DNA of 64,000 nucleotides, taken from assembly GCF_019613955.1 (NCBI RefSeq), contig NZ_CP080443.1:2086001-2150000 (forward strand), in the 5' to 3' direction. Made by a program: the position numbers and the translations under genes. This stretch comes from Chryseobacterium sp. LJ668. Lineage in GTDB: Bacteria; Bacteroidota; Bacteroidia; Flavobacteriales; Weeksellaceae. Of this stretch, positions 24,724 through 33,600 are shown one piece after another; position 1 is the first letter of the stretch, and every line of letters starts with the position of its first letter. The notes beneath the pieces were generated by a model. It was not told the origin of the DNA. It worked only from the letters and a program-made list of their open reading frames with translations, and ran no database searches.

Positions 24724-26058
24724 ATGAAGGTTACCGCAAAAAACCATGATGATGTAAGTGCATTGCTTACAGTAACATTGGAGAAATCTGACTACAAAGA
24801 AAAAGTAGAAAAGCAATTGATTAATTATGCTAAAAACGCACAGGTTCCTGGTTTCAGAAAAGGAAAAGTGCCTTTGAGTATGGTTAGAAAGCAATATGAA
24901 GCAGGGATTGCATTCGAAGAAATCAATAAACAAGTTTCTGATGCTTTGAATAACTATATCAACGAAAACAAACTAAGATTAGTTGGTCAGCCAGTTCCTC
25001 AGCCGGTGAATGATTTCAACCACAATGCTGAGAAATTGGAAGTTGCATTTGAAGTAGGTTACGAACCGGAATTTACTATAGATTTGGCTAAATATGAAGC
25101 TCCGCATTACAAAGTAGAAGCTTCTGATAAAGAAATCAGCAAAAGCATCGAAAATATGCAAAAACGTTTTGCAGAGCAGGTTCCGCAAGACAAAATCACT
25201 AAAGATTCTTACATCAACTTAGAGATTTCTCAGGTTGTGGAAGAAGATGCTGAAGGTGAGCACCACCATCATCCAAAAAATGCCACCATTACTGTTGAAA
25301 ACAAAGATGCTTTCAAGTTGGTTAAAGGTTTGAAAATGGATGAGTCTGTGAAAATTTCTAAAGAAACTTTGGCTGCTGACGAAAACTTAGCGAAAGAATT
25401 AGGATTCACTAAAGAAGAAGCTGAGCATTTACACCACGCTGAAGTTGAAGTGAAAGTAAAAGATTTTTATAGCTTAAACTTAGCAGAACTTAACGAAGAA
25501 TTGTTTGATAAAGTTTATGGTGAAGGAAACATCAAAACTGAGGAAGAGCTTAAAGAAAAAGTAAAAACTGAGTTAGATGAATACTTCCAGCAAAATGCAG
25601 ATGTACATTTCGTAAACAAAGTATTGGAGCAGGTTTCTGAAAAAGAAGAAGTAAAGCTTCCTGAATCTTTCCTTACGAAGTGGTTGGTATTCTCAAACCA
25701 GAACATCCAGTCTGAAGAGCAGGCAAAAGAAATCTTAGAAGCTGAAAAAACTCAACTGAAATATCAGATCATCGAAGGAAAATTGATGTCTGATAACGAT
25801 ATCAAATTAGACTACGCTGATGTTTTGGCTCAGGCTGAGCAGTTGGTGAGAAATCAATTGGCAATCTACGGAATTCACCATTTAGGAGACGAAGAAGTTC
25901 AGAAATATGCTGCTGAAATGTTGAAAGACCAAGAGCAGGTAAGACAGATCTCTTCTGAAGTTGCCATGGCAAAACTAAAAGATGTAATTCTTGAAAAAGC
26001 GACTAAAAAAGAAACTGCAATTTCGCACGACGAGTTTTTAGAAGAGCTAAAAAAGTAA
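24724..26058 (+). CDS. tig: Trigger factor, ribosome-associated chaperone
   Basis: Trigger factor binds the ribosome exit tunnel and shields nascent chains. The 444-residue protein shows the ribosome-docking signature VPGFRKGKVP near residue 40 and the long helical C-terminal chaperone arms. The middle domain corresponds to the FKBP-type PPIase but is divergent, as usual in Bacteroidota. It contains two His clusters, EGEHHHHPKN (about residue 178) and EEAEHLHHAEV (about 240). It is monocistronic with its own promoter and terminator. Confidence 0.95.
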   Translation: MKVTAKNHDDVSALLTVTLEKSDYKEKVEKQLINYAKNAQVPGFRKGKVPLSMVRKQYEAGIAFEEINKQVSDALNNYINENKLRLVGQPVPQPVNDFNHNAEKLEVAFEVGYEPEFTIDLAKYEAPHYKVEASDKEISKSIENMQKRFAEQVPQDKITKDSYINLEISQVVEEDAEGEHHHHPKNATITVENKDAFKLVKGLKMDESVKISKETLAADENLAKELGFTKEEAEHLHHAEVEVKVKDFYSLNLAELNEELFDKVYGEGNIKTEEELKEKVKTELDEYFQQNADVHFVNKVLEQVSEKEEVKLPESFLTKWLVFSNQNIQSEEQAKEILEAEKTQLKYQIIEGKLMSDNDIKLDYADVLAQAEQLVRNQLAIYGIHHLGDEEVQKYAAEMLKDQEQVRQISSEVAMAKLKDVILEKATKKETAISHDEFLEELKK

Positions 26059-26078
26059 TCTACTTTTGTATATAAATG

Positions 26079-26104
26079 AAACCCACTATTTGGTGGGTTT
26101 TTTT
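26079..26104 (+). terminator. Terminator after tig
   Basis: A stem aaacccac / gtgggttt with a 6-nt loop and T-run lies 20 bp after the stop codon. Confidence 0.88.
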
Positions 26105-26176
26105 ATGGTTTATAAAACTTTACAATTCCATATCATACAATATCCTTATATTTACATCATTAAATTTAAAGTTATT

Positions 26177-26863
26177 ATGAAAAAAATAATCATTCCTTTT
26201 TTCTGTGCTGTGCTTTTTTCTACATCAGCAGTGGCACAAAAAACATCTACGGCAACTGTAAAGTCAGCAGCTTCAACATCACAGCTTACTTCAAAGCAGG
26301 TGATAGATAATTATATTACTGCGCTTGGTGGAAAAGCAAAGCTGGAAGCCGTAAACTCTACCATTATTGAAAATGTTATCAGTGCTCAGGGGATGGAGAT
26401 CAGCTCTACCACAAAAAAGATGGGAAATAAGTTCAAATCTGTACAGTCTGTAATGGGACAGGAGATGACTCAGGTTTTTGATGGTGAAAAAGGATACTCT
26501 AATCAGATGGGGACAAAAACTGAATTTCCGGCTGATAAATTACCGGAATTAAAGAAAAGTAAAACCATCGATGCTTTGGGATATGATGCTGCGAGTTTTC
26601 AGACCGTGAATATTGAAAAAATAGATGGTAAAGACTATAATGTATTATCATCAGACAAAGGCAAATTTTACTTTGATGCTGCTACAGGATTGCTTTACAA
26701 AGCAACAAGTGCTCAAGGTGACGCGATTATGAAAAGCTACATGACAGTAGATGGGATAAAATTTCCTGAATTGATCGAAGCTGAAGGAGGCGGGCAAAAA
26801 GCAACCATTAAAACGACAAAAGTAACTTTGAATTCTGGAGTAAGCGAGGCTGATTTCAAATAA
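26177..26863 (+). CDS. Exported LolA-like protein
   Basis: The ATG at 26177 gives 228 residues; the frame is open upstream but that part overlaps the tig terminator. A signal peptide ends at SAVAQ. After a Ser/Thr/Ala linker, the domain starts LTSKQVIDNYITALGGKAKLEAV and continues as a one-sheet LolA/LolB-like fold, with GQEMTQVFDGEKGY and KYYF-like strands. LolA-type proteins carry lipids or lipoproteins in the periplasm, but many relatives have unknown ligands. It precedes an M16 protease gene, separated by a terminator. Confidence 0.68.
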   Translation: MKKIIIPFFCAVLFSTSAVAQKTSTATVKSAASTSQLTSKQVIDNYITALGGKAKLEAVNSTIIENVISAQGMEISSTTKKMGNKFKSVQSVMGQEMTQVFDGEKGYSNQMGTKTEFPADKLPELKKSKTIDALGYDAASFQTVNIEKIDGKDYNVLSSDKGKFYFDAATGLLYKATSAQGDAIMKSYMTVDGIKFPELIEAEGGGQKATIKTTKVTLNSGVSEADFK

Positions 26864-26882
26864 AGTAAAAAAAATAGTAAAT

Positions 26883-26916
26883 AAAAAAGACCAGGAATTT
26901 TTCTGGTCTTTTTTTT
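26883..26916 (+). terminator. Terminator after LolA-like gene
   Basis: A stem aaaaaagaccag / ctggtctttttt with a short loop and a T-run is clear. Confidence 0.9.
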
Positions 26917-27020
26917 ATGTTTGTAAGTTTAACGCAATTTTAACTAAAATCTTATAATTAAAATTTCTTTCAGTTGTGAATAATGTATATTTTTATCCTG
27001 CAAAATTTATTATAAACTGT

Positions 27021-29873
27021 ATGAAAAAAATTCTATTATCACTAGGAGTTGTCTTTTTGACATCAGCCAGTGGATTCGCCCAGAATATCCCAATGGATGC
27101 TTCTGTAAAAACAGGTACTCTTCCAAATGGAATGAAGTATTATATCAAAAAAAATACATTGCCCGAAAAAAAGGTAGATTTCCGTTTGGCCATCAACGCA
27201 GGATCTATTCTTGAAGACGAAAACCAAAGAGGACTTGCTCACTTTATGGAGCATATGAACTTCAACGGAACAAAAAATTTCCCCGACAATAAATTGGTAG
27301 ACTTTTTACAGTCGATCGGTATCAAATTTGGTCAGCACCTGAATGCCTACACGAGTTTCGACGAAACGGTATATATGCTCCCTGTACCTTTAGATAAGCC
27401 GGGAAATCTTGACGCAGGTCTTAAGGTGATGGAGGATTGGGCATTCAATGCCACGCTTACCGACGAGCAGATCAACAAAGAAAGAGGCGTTGTGCTGGAA
27501 GAATTGAGATTAGGATTGGGCGCAGACAAAAGAATGTCTGATAAATATTTGCCTAAACTCCTACACAAATCTCAGTACGCTAACAGATTACCGATCGGGA
27601 CAAAAGAGGTGCTTCAGAACTTCAAACCAGATGTGATCAGACAATTTCATAAAGACTGGTACAGACCAGATTTGATGGCGATCGTTGTAGTGGGAGATAT
27701 TAATGTAGACGAGGTTGAGAAAAAGATCAAAGATAATTTCAGTAAATATAAAAATCCTTCAAAGCCAAGAGAAAGAAAAACTTTTGATTTGCCAAACCAT
27801 CAGGAAACTCTAGTGGCGATTGAAACTGATCCGGATGCGACGAGTTCTATGGTTCAGTTTATTATGAAAGATTCAGATGCCTATCAGCCGGATGTTACGG
27901 TTGAGCAATACAACCAAAGTCTTGTTGAGAACGTTGCGACGACGATGCTGAATAACAGATTGAGAGAATTAGTGAATTCAAACAATCCGCCATTCACATT
28001 CGGGTCTGTATATCACGGCGGAACTTATGCTAGAACTAAAGAAGCTTTCCAGGGATTTGCTATGGTAAAAGACGGTAATCAACTCAGCGCATTAAATGTG
28101 CTTTTAGAAGAAACCGAAAGAGCTAAGAGATTTGGTTTTACACAAAGTGAGCTAGACAGAGCAAAGTCTCAGATTATTTCAAATCTTGAAAGATCTTACA
28201 ATAATCGTGATAAGACAGAAAGTGATATGCTGGTCGACGAATATGTAAGAAATTTTCTGGAGAAAGAACCAATGCCGGGAATTGCATGGGAATATGACGA
28301 TACCAAGAAATTTTTGCCAACTGTAACATTGGCTCAGACCAATGAGGTCATCAAAAAGATGGTAAAAGAAGACAGCCGGGTAATAATAATTACAGGTCCT
28401 AAAAAAGACAACATAACGATGCCTACAGAAGCAATGGTTCTGAAGACTTTCGACAATGTAAAAATGGCCGATCTGAAACCTTACGAAGAGAAAGCTGCGG
28501 TGAAAAATCTAGTAAAACCTTTCAAATCGGAAGGTACGATTGCTAAAACAGAAACCGATGCTAAATTAGGCACCACAACCTGGACTTTAGGAAACGGAGC
28601 CAAGGTGACATTCAAAAAAACCGACTTTAAAGATGATGAAATTGTTTTCACCGCAAGAAGTTTAGGAGGAAACTCATTATTGAGTGACGCAGATTACAAC
28701 AAAACGCAGTTTGCTTACAATGCATTAACTGAAGCAGGAGTAAATGGTCTGTCTAAAGCTGATCTTACCAATTATCTTGCAGGAAAACAATTAAGTGTAA
28801 ATCCTTTTGTGAGCGGTATTGTAGAAGGTGTTTCCGGAAGAACCAGCCAAAAAGATCTGAGCTCTGCCATGGAATTGATGTATGCTTACTTCACAGGTTT
28901 AAATTACAATCCGGAAGCGTTTAATGCATTCAAAATGAAGCAGTCAGCCATGTTGGATAACATGATGTCTAATCCTCAGTTTTATTTCTCTAATGAGCAT
29001 GCTAAATTTACCAATCAGAAAAACCCGAGATTTATAGGTCTGATTCCTATGGAAAAAGACTGGGCAGCAACTGATTATAAGAAAGCATATGATGTTTATA
29101 AGGAGAAATTTGCCAACGCAGGCAATTTCCACTTCTATTTTGTAGGAAATATTGATGAAGCTAAATTTAAAAATGAAGTTTTACAGTATATTGCAAGCTT
29201 ACCATCCACCGGCAAAACGACTAATTTCAAAGATACAGGTTACAGATCAATAACCGGGGACTATACAAAAGTATACAAAAAAGGAAAAGATCCTAAGAGT
29301 ATGGTGCAGATTGTATATTCCGGCGAGGCGCCATACAATGAAAAAGAAGCATTGGCATTGTCTGCTCTGGGTGAGGTAGCAACCATTAAAGTAATTGAAA
29401 AACTGAGAGAAGACGAAAGCGGAATATATGGCGGTGGAGCACGAGGCGGAATGAACAGAGTGCCTTACAGTACCTATAGTTTCAGCTTAAGTTTCCCTTG
29501 CGGACCGGAGAATGCAGATAAACTGACAAAAAGTGCAATCGCAGAAATTCAGAAACTCATCGATAAAGGTCCCGAGCAAAAAGATCTTGATAAATACAAA
29601 GAAGGAGATCTGAATGACTATAAAACTGATGTGAAAGATAATTCTTACTGGATGAACGCGATCGCTAAAAACCAATTGGATGGAAGTGATAAGTACGAAA
29701 TTTTAAACTATGAAGAGAAAGTAAAAGCACTGACTGTAAAAGATCTGCAGGATGTTGCCAAAAAATACCTTTCAAAAAACAGAATTGTTGCAACTCTTAT
29801 GCCGGAAGACGGTTGGGAAAATGCACCTAAGAAAACTGAAACTGCTACTGTTAAAGCTTCATCAGTTAATTAG
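27021..29873 (+). CDS. M16 (pitrilysin/insulinase) zinc protease
   Basis: Starting at ATG 27021, the 950-residue protein has a signal peptide ending GFAQ. The first M16 domain has the inverted zinc motif HFMEH (residues 74-78) and the third ligand Glu154 in NKERGVVLEELR, exactly 76 residues after the second His. A second M16-like domain follows, with no HxxEH, as normal for the partner half. The enzyme should degrade peptides in the periplasm or at the cell surface. It ends before a strong terminator. Confidence 0.94.
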   Translation: MKKILLSLGVVFLTSASGFAQNIPMDASVKTGTLPNGMKYYIKKNTLPEKKVDFRLAINAGSILEDENQRGLAHFMEHMNFNGTKNFPDNKLVDFLQSIGIKFGQHLNAYTSFDETVYMLPVPLDKPGNLDAGLKVMEDWAFNATLTDEQINKERGVVLEELRLGLGADKRMSDKYLPKLLHKSQYANRLPIGTKEVLQNFKPDVIRQFHKDWYRPDLMAIVVVGDINVDEVEKKIKDNFSKYKNPSKPRERKTFDLPNHQETLVAIETDPDATSSMVQFIMKDSDAYQPDVTVEQYNQSLVENVATTMLNNRLRELVNSNNPPFTFGSVYHGGTYARTKEAFQGFAMVKDGNQLSALNVLLEETERAKRFGFTQSELDRAKSQIISNLERSYNNRDKTESDMLVDEYVRNFLEKEPMPGIAWEYDDTKKFLPTVTLAQTNEVIKKMVKEDSRVIIITGPKKDNITMPTEAMVLKTFDNVKMADLKPYEEKAAVKNLVKPFKSEGTIAKTETDAKLGTTTWTLGNGAKVTFKKTDFKDDEIVFTARSLGGNSLLSDADYNKTQFAYNALTEAGVNGLSKADLTNYLAGKQLSVNPFVSGIVEGVSGRTSQKDLSSAMELMYAYFTGLNYNPEAFNAFKMKQSAMLDNMMSNPQFYFSNEHAKFTNQKNPRFIGLIPMEKDWAATDYKKAYDVYKEKFANAGNFHFYFVGNIDEAKFKNEVLQYIASLPSTGKTTNFKDTGYRSITGDYTKVYKKGKDPKSMVQIVYSGEAPYNEKEALALSALGEVATIKVIEKLREDESGIYGGGARGGMNRVPYSTYSFSLSFPCGPENADKLTKSAIAEIQKLIDKGPEQKDLDKYKEGDLNDYKTDVKDNSYWMNAIAKNQLDGSDKYEILNYEEKVKALTVKDLQDVAKKYLSKNRIVATLMPEDGWENAPKKTETATVKASSVN

Positions 29874-29896
29874 ACAAACTTTTAAATAATTAATAA

Positions 29897-29933
29897 AAAC
29901 AACCGCAGAAATTTCTGCGGTTGTTTATTTTTA
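29897..29933. terminator. Terminator after M16 protease gene
   Basis: A 14-bp perfect stem (aaacaaccgcagaa / ttctgcggttgttt) with a T-rich tail separates the protease gene from the convergent DUF3109 gene. Confidence 0.92.
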
Positions 29934-29964
29934 TAAAACAGATAACTTTCTACTAATTTACCAT

Positions 29965-30549
29965 TTATTTACCATATTCTTTTTTCCACTCTTCGGCGAC
30001 TCCACTCAATGTGCTGTAAAAATCTTCTCCATATTTCCTTATTAGAGGTGTCTTAAGAAACTTATATACCGGAACCTGAAGTTCCTTACCCAACGTACAG
30101 GCATCGTTGCAAATGGGCCATTCATGATAATTCAACGCTGTGAATGAAGAATATTCTGTAACCCTTATCGGATACAAATGACATGAGATGGGTTTTTGCC
30201 AGTCAATAGCACCATCTTCGTAAGCTTTTTCGATTCCGCATTTTGTAATTCCACGTTCGTCAAAAGTAACGTATGCACATTCTGCATCTTCAATCATTGG
30301 CGTGACATACATTCCGTCCATCGGGTCAGTCGTCCATGTTCCCTGTTCTTCAATAGCATTTATTCCGTCTTGGGTGAGATAGGGTTTTATTTTGTCGAAA
30401 ATATTGTCTAAAATCACCAGTTCGTCTTTATCCAGCGGAGCTCCCACATCACCTTCTACACAGCAGGCGCCTTTGCATTTGGTAAGATTGCATACAAATT
30501 CTTCAGAGAAAATATCTTCAGAAATTAATTTATCGTCTATTTGAATCAT
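29965..30549 (-). CDS. DUF3109 family Cys-rich protein
   Basis: The 194-residue cytosolic protein has a cluster CNLTKCKGACCVEGD (residues 20-34) and later Cys in ECAYV, KCGIE, SCHLYP and CNDAC. This spacing is the DUF3109 pattern, likely binding an Fe-S cluster or zinc, related to the YkgJ CxxCC family. The role is unknown. It sits 10 bp downstream of the DUF6427 gene on the same strand, so the two are co-transcribed. Confidence 0.85.
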   Translation of the reverse strand: MIQIDDKLISEDIFSEEFVCNLTKCKGACCVEGDVGAPLDKDELVILDNIFDKIKPYLTQDGINAIEEQGTWTTDPMDGMYVTPMIEDAECAYVTFDERGITKCGIEKAYEDGAIDWQKPISCHLYPIRVTEYSSFTALNYHEWPICNDACTLGKELQVPVYKFLKTPLIRKYGEDFYSTLSGVAEEWKKEYGK

Positions 30550-30559
30550 AATCTTTTTT

Positions 30560-31465
30560 TTAAAATAAATCGAAATGTGTGCCTGCTTTAAAGCTGATTA
30601 AGCTGGCAATAATTAGCCACAAACTTGCTTCCTGCATCCAATATTTCGGCAAAAATTTGAGCATTCTGCTTATAATGATTGTCGTAGGAAAAGCCAGTAA
30701 TAGCAGGTATTCATAATGATTGTTCATATATAAAACAATACTTACCAATTGTGCGATCGAAAATACGAGCAGAAAAGTATATTTATACCGGCTGATCGGG
30801 CTTTTCTTATTATAATGTTTAAAATGATCATATATTGCGTAGATCAGCATCAGTAGAATAGGTATTAGTGGGTAGAGTTCAGTATAATCAGTAACCAATT
30901 TTATTTTTCCGAATGGCAGATAATCTGTATTCCAGTTATTGAATCTTAAGAAAAACATCAGTGAGAAATAGCTCAGTGCAATCAGGGATATTCCTAAAAT
31001 AAATCTGAAGATATTTAAACCTATTCTTTCTGAAGTGACAATCAGGTGAATCAGTACAAAAACGATCATTGGCCAGGTTGTTGGGAGAAAGATGAAATTT
31101 AATGCTAAAATGGCTCCTACCAGTACGTAAGATTTTTTCCTGAGATCTTCATCGGTACTTGTCAGAAGAAGCAGTAAAAATGCATTGGTAAGCAAAGCAA
31201 CGGCAATACCGATATCGAGTGTCCCCGGATATAGCCCGAAAACAAAAAATGTATACAGAAATAACGGCAGATGCGTCTGATAATTCAGCGCAATTGCGTG
31301 AAAACAAAAATATCCAAGCGAGATACCAAAAAATGTGATTACGGCGATTATTGCTTCATACGTATTGAAATTCAATATATTAAATATAATTACTACTAAA
31401 AGAAGAAAGCCAATATAAACAGGAATTGAAAAAATATTGCTTTCTTTTGAAAGTAATCTAAACAT
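30560..31465 (-). CDS. DUF6427 integral membrane protein
   Basis: The 301-residue protein is almost entirely hydrophobic, with about nine transmembrane helices and few charged loops. I recognise the flavobacterial DUF6427 family, which begins MFRLLSKESN and has a PGTLDIG motif after the third helix. It looks like a polytopic envelope protein or glycosyltransferase-like membrane protein without visible catalytic residues. It shares a tight divergent promoter region with the DUF6341 gene, a common pairing in the group. Confidence 0.7.
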   Translation of the reverse strand: MFRLLSKESNIFSIPVYIGFLLLVVIIFNILNFNTYEAIIAVITFFGISLGYFCFHAIALNYQTHLPLFLYTFFVFGLYPGTLDIGIAVALLTNAFLLLLLTSTDEDLRKKSYVLVGAILALNFIFLPTTWPMIVFVLIHLIVTSERIGLNIFRFILGISLIALSYFSLMFFLRFNNWNTDYLPFGKIKLVTDYTELYPLIPILLMLIYAIYDHFKHYNKKSPISRYKYTFLLVFSIAQLVSIVLYMNNHYEYLLLLAFPTTIIISRMLKFLPKYWMQEASLWLIIASLISFKAGTHFDLF

Positions 31466-31471
31466 TTTTTA

Positions 31472-31489
31472 TAAATTTGTGCAAAGTTA
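31472..31489. promoter_or_regulatory. Interlocked divergent -7 boxes
   Basis: The plus strand carries TAAATTTG at 31472-31479 for the DUF6341 gene. The minus strand carries TAACTTTG at 31489-31482 for the DUF6427 gene. The two boxes are 2 bp apart and point away from each other, so each predicted start site falls inside the other box. Confidence 0.5.
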
Positions 31490-31507
31490 ATTTAAAAAAG
31501 GAAAATA

Positions 31508-31741
31508 ATGACGTCTTTCTTTCTGTTCTTAAGTGATGTTTTCAAATGGTCTTTTGGTTTTTTCACAACCTTTGGAAACGTACTCAACTGGATTTTATTC
31601 TTTGTTTGTTGCGTACTATTTACATATTGGTGCTATGTCTTGGTGGTAAAACTTGGAGGAGACAAAGACAAAGAGTATTATTCTCCAACTGAGGGTAAAC
31701 ACCCTTATTACGATCCTACGATCTATAAAAAAGAAGGTTAA
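31508..31741 (+). CDS. DUF6341 small membrane protein
   Basis: The 77-residue protein has one long hydrophobic stretch (VLNWILFFVCCVLFTYWCYVL) after an amphipathic N-terminal helix, then a short charged tail. It matches DUF6341, a flavobacterial family that has often been mislabelled uracil phosphoribosyltransferase. It has no enzyme motif. Its conserved position beside DUF6427 suggests a joint membrane role. An A-rich stretch with AAGGA precedes the ATG. Confidence 0.7.
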   Translation: MTSFFLFLSDVFKWSFGFFTTFGNVLNWILFFVCCVLFTYWCYVLVVKLGGDKDKEYYSPTEGKHPYYDPTIYKKEG

Positions 31742-31758
31742 TTAATTGGTTATATAAT

Positions 31759-31796
31759 AAAAGACCGATCAAAGCTTATTTGATCGGTCTTTTTAT
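31759..31796. terminator. Bidirectional terminator
   Basis: A perfect 15-bp stem (aaaagaccgatcaaa / tttgatcggtctttt) with loop GCTTA separates the DUF6341 gene from the convergent stress-protein gene. Confidence 0.92.
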
Positions 31797-31806
31797 GATT
31801 TATAGC

Positions 31807-32244
31807 TTAATCATGTATTGGCAAAACCACAACAGGTATTTTAGAGCTTTTGGTAATCCCCTTAGTTAAACTCCCTACAAAAACGTCGTAGATTCCGCTT
31901 CTGCCGTGAGAACCCATTACAATAAAATCTGCCATTTTTGTATCGGCGTATTCTAAAATAATATCTTTGGCAATCCCTTGTTTCAGAAGATGCTCACAGT
32001 CGATGTTGTGAGAAAGTATTTTCTGATTGATCTTATTGAGCAATACAAGCTCTTCTCTTATTTCGTTTTCTTCAACTTCAGGAAAATACTGATACCCCAT
32101 ATCTCCGATTGCGAAACCGATGTCTGTAGGCGCTACATGTATCAGATTGATCTTTCCGTTTACTTTTTTGGCAAATTCTATCGCACCGTCAACAAGCTGA
32201 TCTGTTTTTTCGCCAAAATCTACTGGCAATATAATATTAATCAT
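31807..32244 (-). CDS. Universal stress protein (UspA family)
   Basis: The 145-residue single-domain protein has the Usp Rossmann-like fold: ILPVDFGEKTDQLV at the N-terminus, INLIHVAP strand, and the C-terminal nucleotide loop MGSHGRSG followed by GSLTKGITKSSKIPVVVLP. The G-2x-G-9x-G-S/T pattern indicates ATP binding. Such proteins help survival under stress; the specific trigger is not visible. It stands alone on the minus strand. Confidence 0.92.
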   Translation of the reverse strand: MINIILPVDFGEKTDQLVDGAIEFAKKVNGKINLIHVAPTDIGFAIGDMGYQYFPEVEENEIREELVLLNKINQKILSHNIDCEHLLKQGIAKDIILEYADTKMADFIVMGSHGRSGIYDVFVGSLTKGITKSSKIPVVVLPIHD

Positions 32245-32289
32245 CGTTTCATATTTAAAATTGGTCTTTTAAAGATATGAAATAATTAG

Positions 32290-32322
32290 AAAAACCGAAT
32301 GTTAAAAACTTATAATATTCGG
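32290..32322 (-). terminator. Terminator of the FAH-family gene
   Basis: On the minus strand, ccgaatatt / aacattcgg with a 10-nt loop is followed by T5. The upstream arm overlaps the last codons of the gene. Confidence 0.7.
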
Positions 32323-32915
32323 ATATCCAGAGCTTTTTCTTCCTCAAGATAAGCTTCCAGAACATCTTTCTCAGAAACTTTACCTACCCCTTCCGGAGTT
32401 CCTGTAAAGATAAGATCACCTACTCTTAAGGTGAAATATTGTGAAACAAAAGCAATAATATCATCAATCCTGAAGATCATATCTTTTGAATTTCCGTGCT
32501 GTACTTCTTGCTTGTTTTTCAATAGTGAAAACTGCAGATTGTCCAGATTATAGTTTTCTTTTCTGAAGAAATTTCCTACCACAGCTGAACCGTCAAATCC
32601 TTTTGCCAATTCCCACGGCAATCCTTTTGATTTTAGATCGCTTTGCAGATCTCTCGCTGTAAAATCGATTCCCAGACCAATTTCATCATAATGTTTATTT
32701 GCGGTCTCTCTTTGGATGTATTTTCCGCCTTTTGAGATTTTCACTACAATTTCCAATTCGTAATGAACATCGTTAGAAAATTCAGGAATGTAAAAATCAT
32801 TTCCTTTCAGAACTGCGGTATCAGGTTTCATAAAGATGACAGGCTTGTCAGGAATTGTATTTCCCAATTCTTTTGCGTGCTCGCTGTAATTTCTTCCTAT
32901 GCAGATTATTTTCAT
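32310..32915 (-). CDS. Fumarylacetoacetate hydrolase family protein
   Basis: The ATG at 32915 gives 201 residues beginning KIICIGRNYSEH, the typical start. Metal ligands lie in HYELEIVVKI (Glu pair) and GIDFTARD; FTGTPEGVG is the conserved C-terminal loop. The short single-domain form matches acylpyruvases / 2-hydroxyhepta-2,4-diene-dioate isomerases, which cleave or isomerise acylpyruvate-type compounds; the closest known role is repair or disposal of oxaloacetate/acylpyruvates. An in-frame extension to 32948 encodes part of a dispersed repeat and is unlikely to be native. Confidence 0.9.
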   Translation of the reverse strand: MKIICIGRNYSEHAKELGNTIPDKPVIFMKPDTAVLKGNDFYIPEFSNDVHYELEIVVKISKGGKYIQRETANKHYDEIGLGIDFTARDLQSDLKSKGLPWELAKGFDGSAVVGNFFRKENYNLDNLQFSLLKNKQEVQHGNSKDMIFRIDDIIAFVSQYFTLRVGDLIFTGTPEGVGKVSEKDVLEAYLEEEKALDIRIL

Positions 32916-33194
32916 ACTTTTTGTCATTGCCAGCCAAAGGCGAAGCAATCTTTTATTTCTAAATTAAATTTAATATCATTACCAAGAATGAGACAATTTT
33001 ACAATTATTTTTAGGAGCTATTTCACGCTTTCCGTTGCAATCTTTTTTTTCAAAAAAGGATTTCCACTGCAATCGGGGCTAGAAATTTTGTATGTCATTT
33101 AAATATTTTTGAATAACCTCCAAGTTTGTCTTCCCGTAGGAATCTAAGCATATATTCAAAACACTTTTTACAAAATGACACAAAAAGGTTTTAG
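32916..33194. repeat. Intergenic region with two dispersed-repeat remnants
   Basis: At 32924-32954 lies cattgccagccaaaggcgaa, resembling the flavobacterial repeat that usually reads as a CATTGCGAGC-type element. At 33014-33083 lies a second type with two halves joined by T8 and A6 runs (gagctatttcacgctttcc ... tgcaatcggggctaga). Related copies of the latter are at 54576-54683 and 60571-60657. No gene is seen. Confidence 0.55.
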
Positions 33195-33596
33195 TTATTC
33201 ATGCGTAAACTCATTTTCACAATAATAACACACAAATTTATGGCTCGAAATTAAAGAAATTCCGAAAAAACTTGTCGAACTGTCGTCTCTATAAATATGG
33301 TTTGAGCCACATTTCGGGCAGACAAAATCAAATTTCGGGTCTCCTACAGTATGTTCAACTTCCAGAGAAAATTTATTATTTTCGTGATAATCGGTCAAAA
33401 TTTTTCCGGCATTTGCGAAATCATCCTCAAAAACCTGCAGTTGAATTCCTCCTAATGCCTGTGACAAGAGCCAATCAGACTGTATCGTCTGCTCGTTGGC
33501 AATAAAGCTCTGGATGTTATTTTCAGCTAAGATCTGTTTATCTCTGTTGGCTTCGAGAGCTGTTTCGTAAAATTTGAACTTAACTAAATCACTCAT
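33195..33596 (-). CDS. DUF2007-type protein with C-terminal zinc ribbon
   Basis: I choose the ATG at 33596 (133 residues, MSDLVKFKFYE) since the longer frame overlaps the exonuclease gene. The N-terminal half is a DUF2007 / putative signal-transducing domain (ETALEANRDKQILAENNIQSFI, then IQLQVFEDDFANA). The C-terminal half has CPKC and CYYC pairs 28 residues apart that should bind zinc. Its role is unknown. It starts 4 bp after the exonuclease stop codon, so the two are co-transcribed. Confidence 0.78.
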   Translation of the reverse strand: MSDLVKFKFYETALEANRDKQILAENNIQSFIANEQTIQSDWLLSQALGGIQLQVFEDDFANAGKILTDYHENNKFSLEVEHTVGDPKFDFVCPKCGSNHIYRDDSSTSFFGISLISSHKFVCYYCENEFTHE

Positions 33597-33600
33597 TTTT

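Noticed and set aside
31508..31741. Uracil phosphoribosyltransferase label for the small membrane protein
   Set aside because: It has no PRPP motif and only one membrane helix; the true upp is at 11773-12423.
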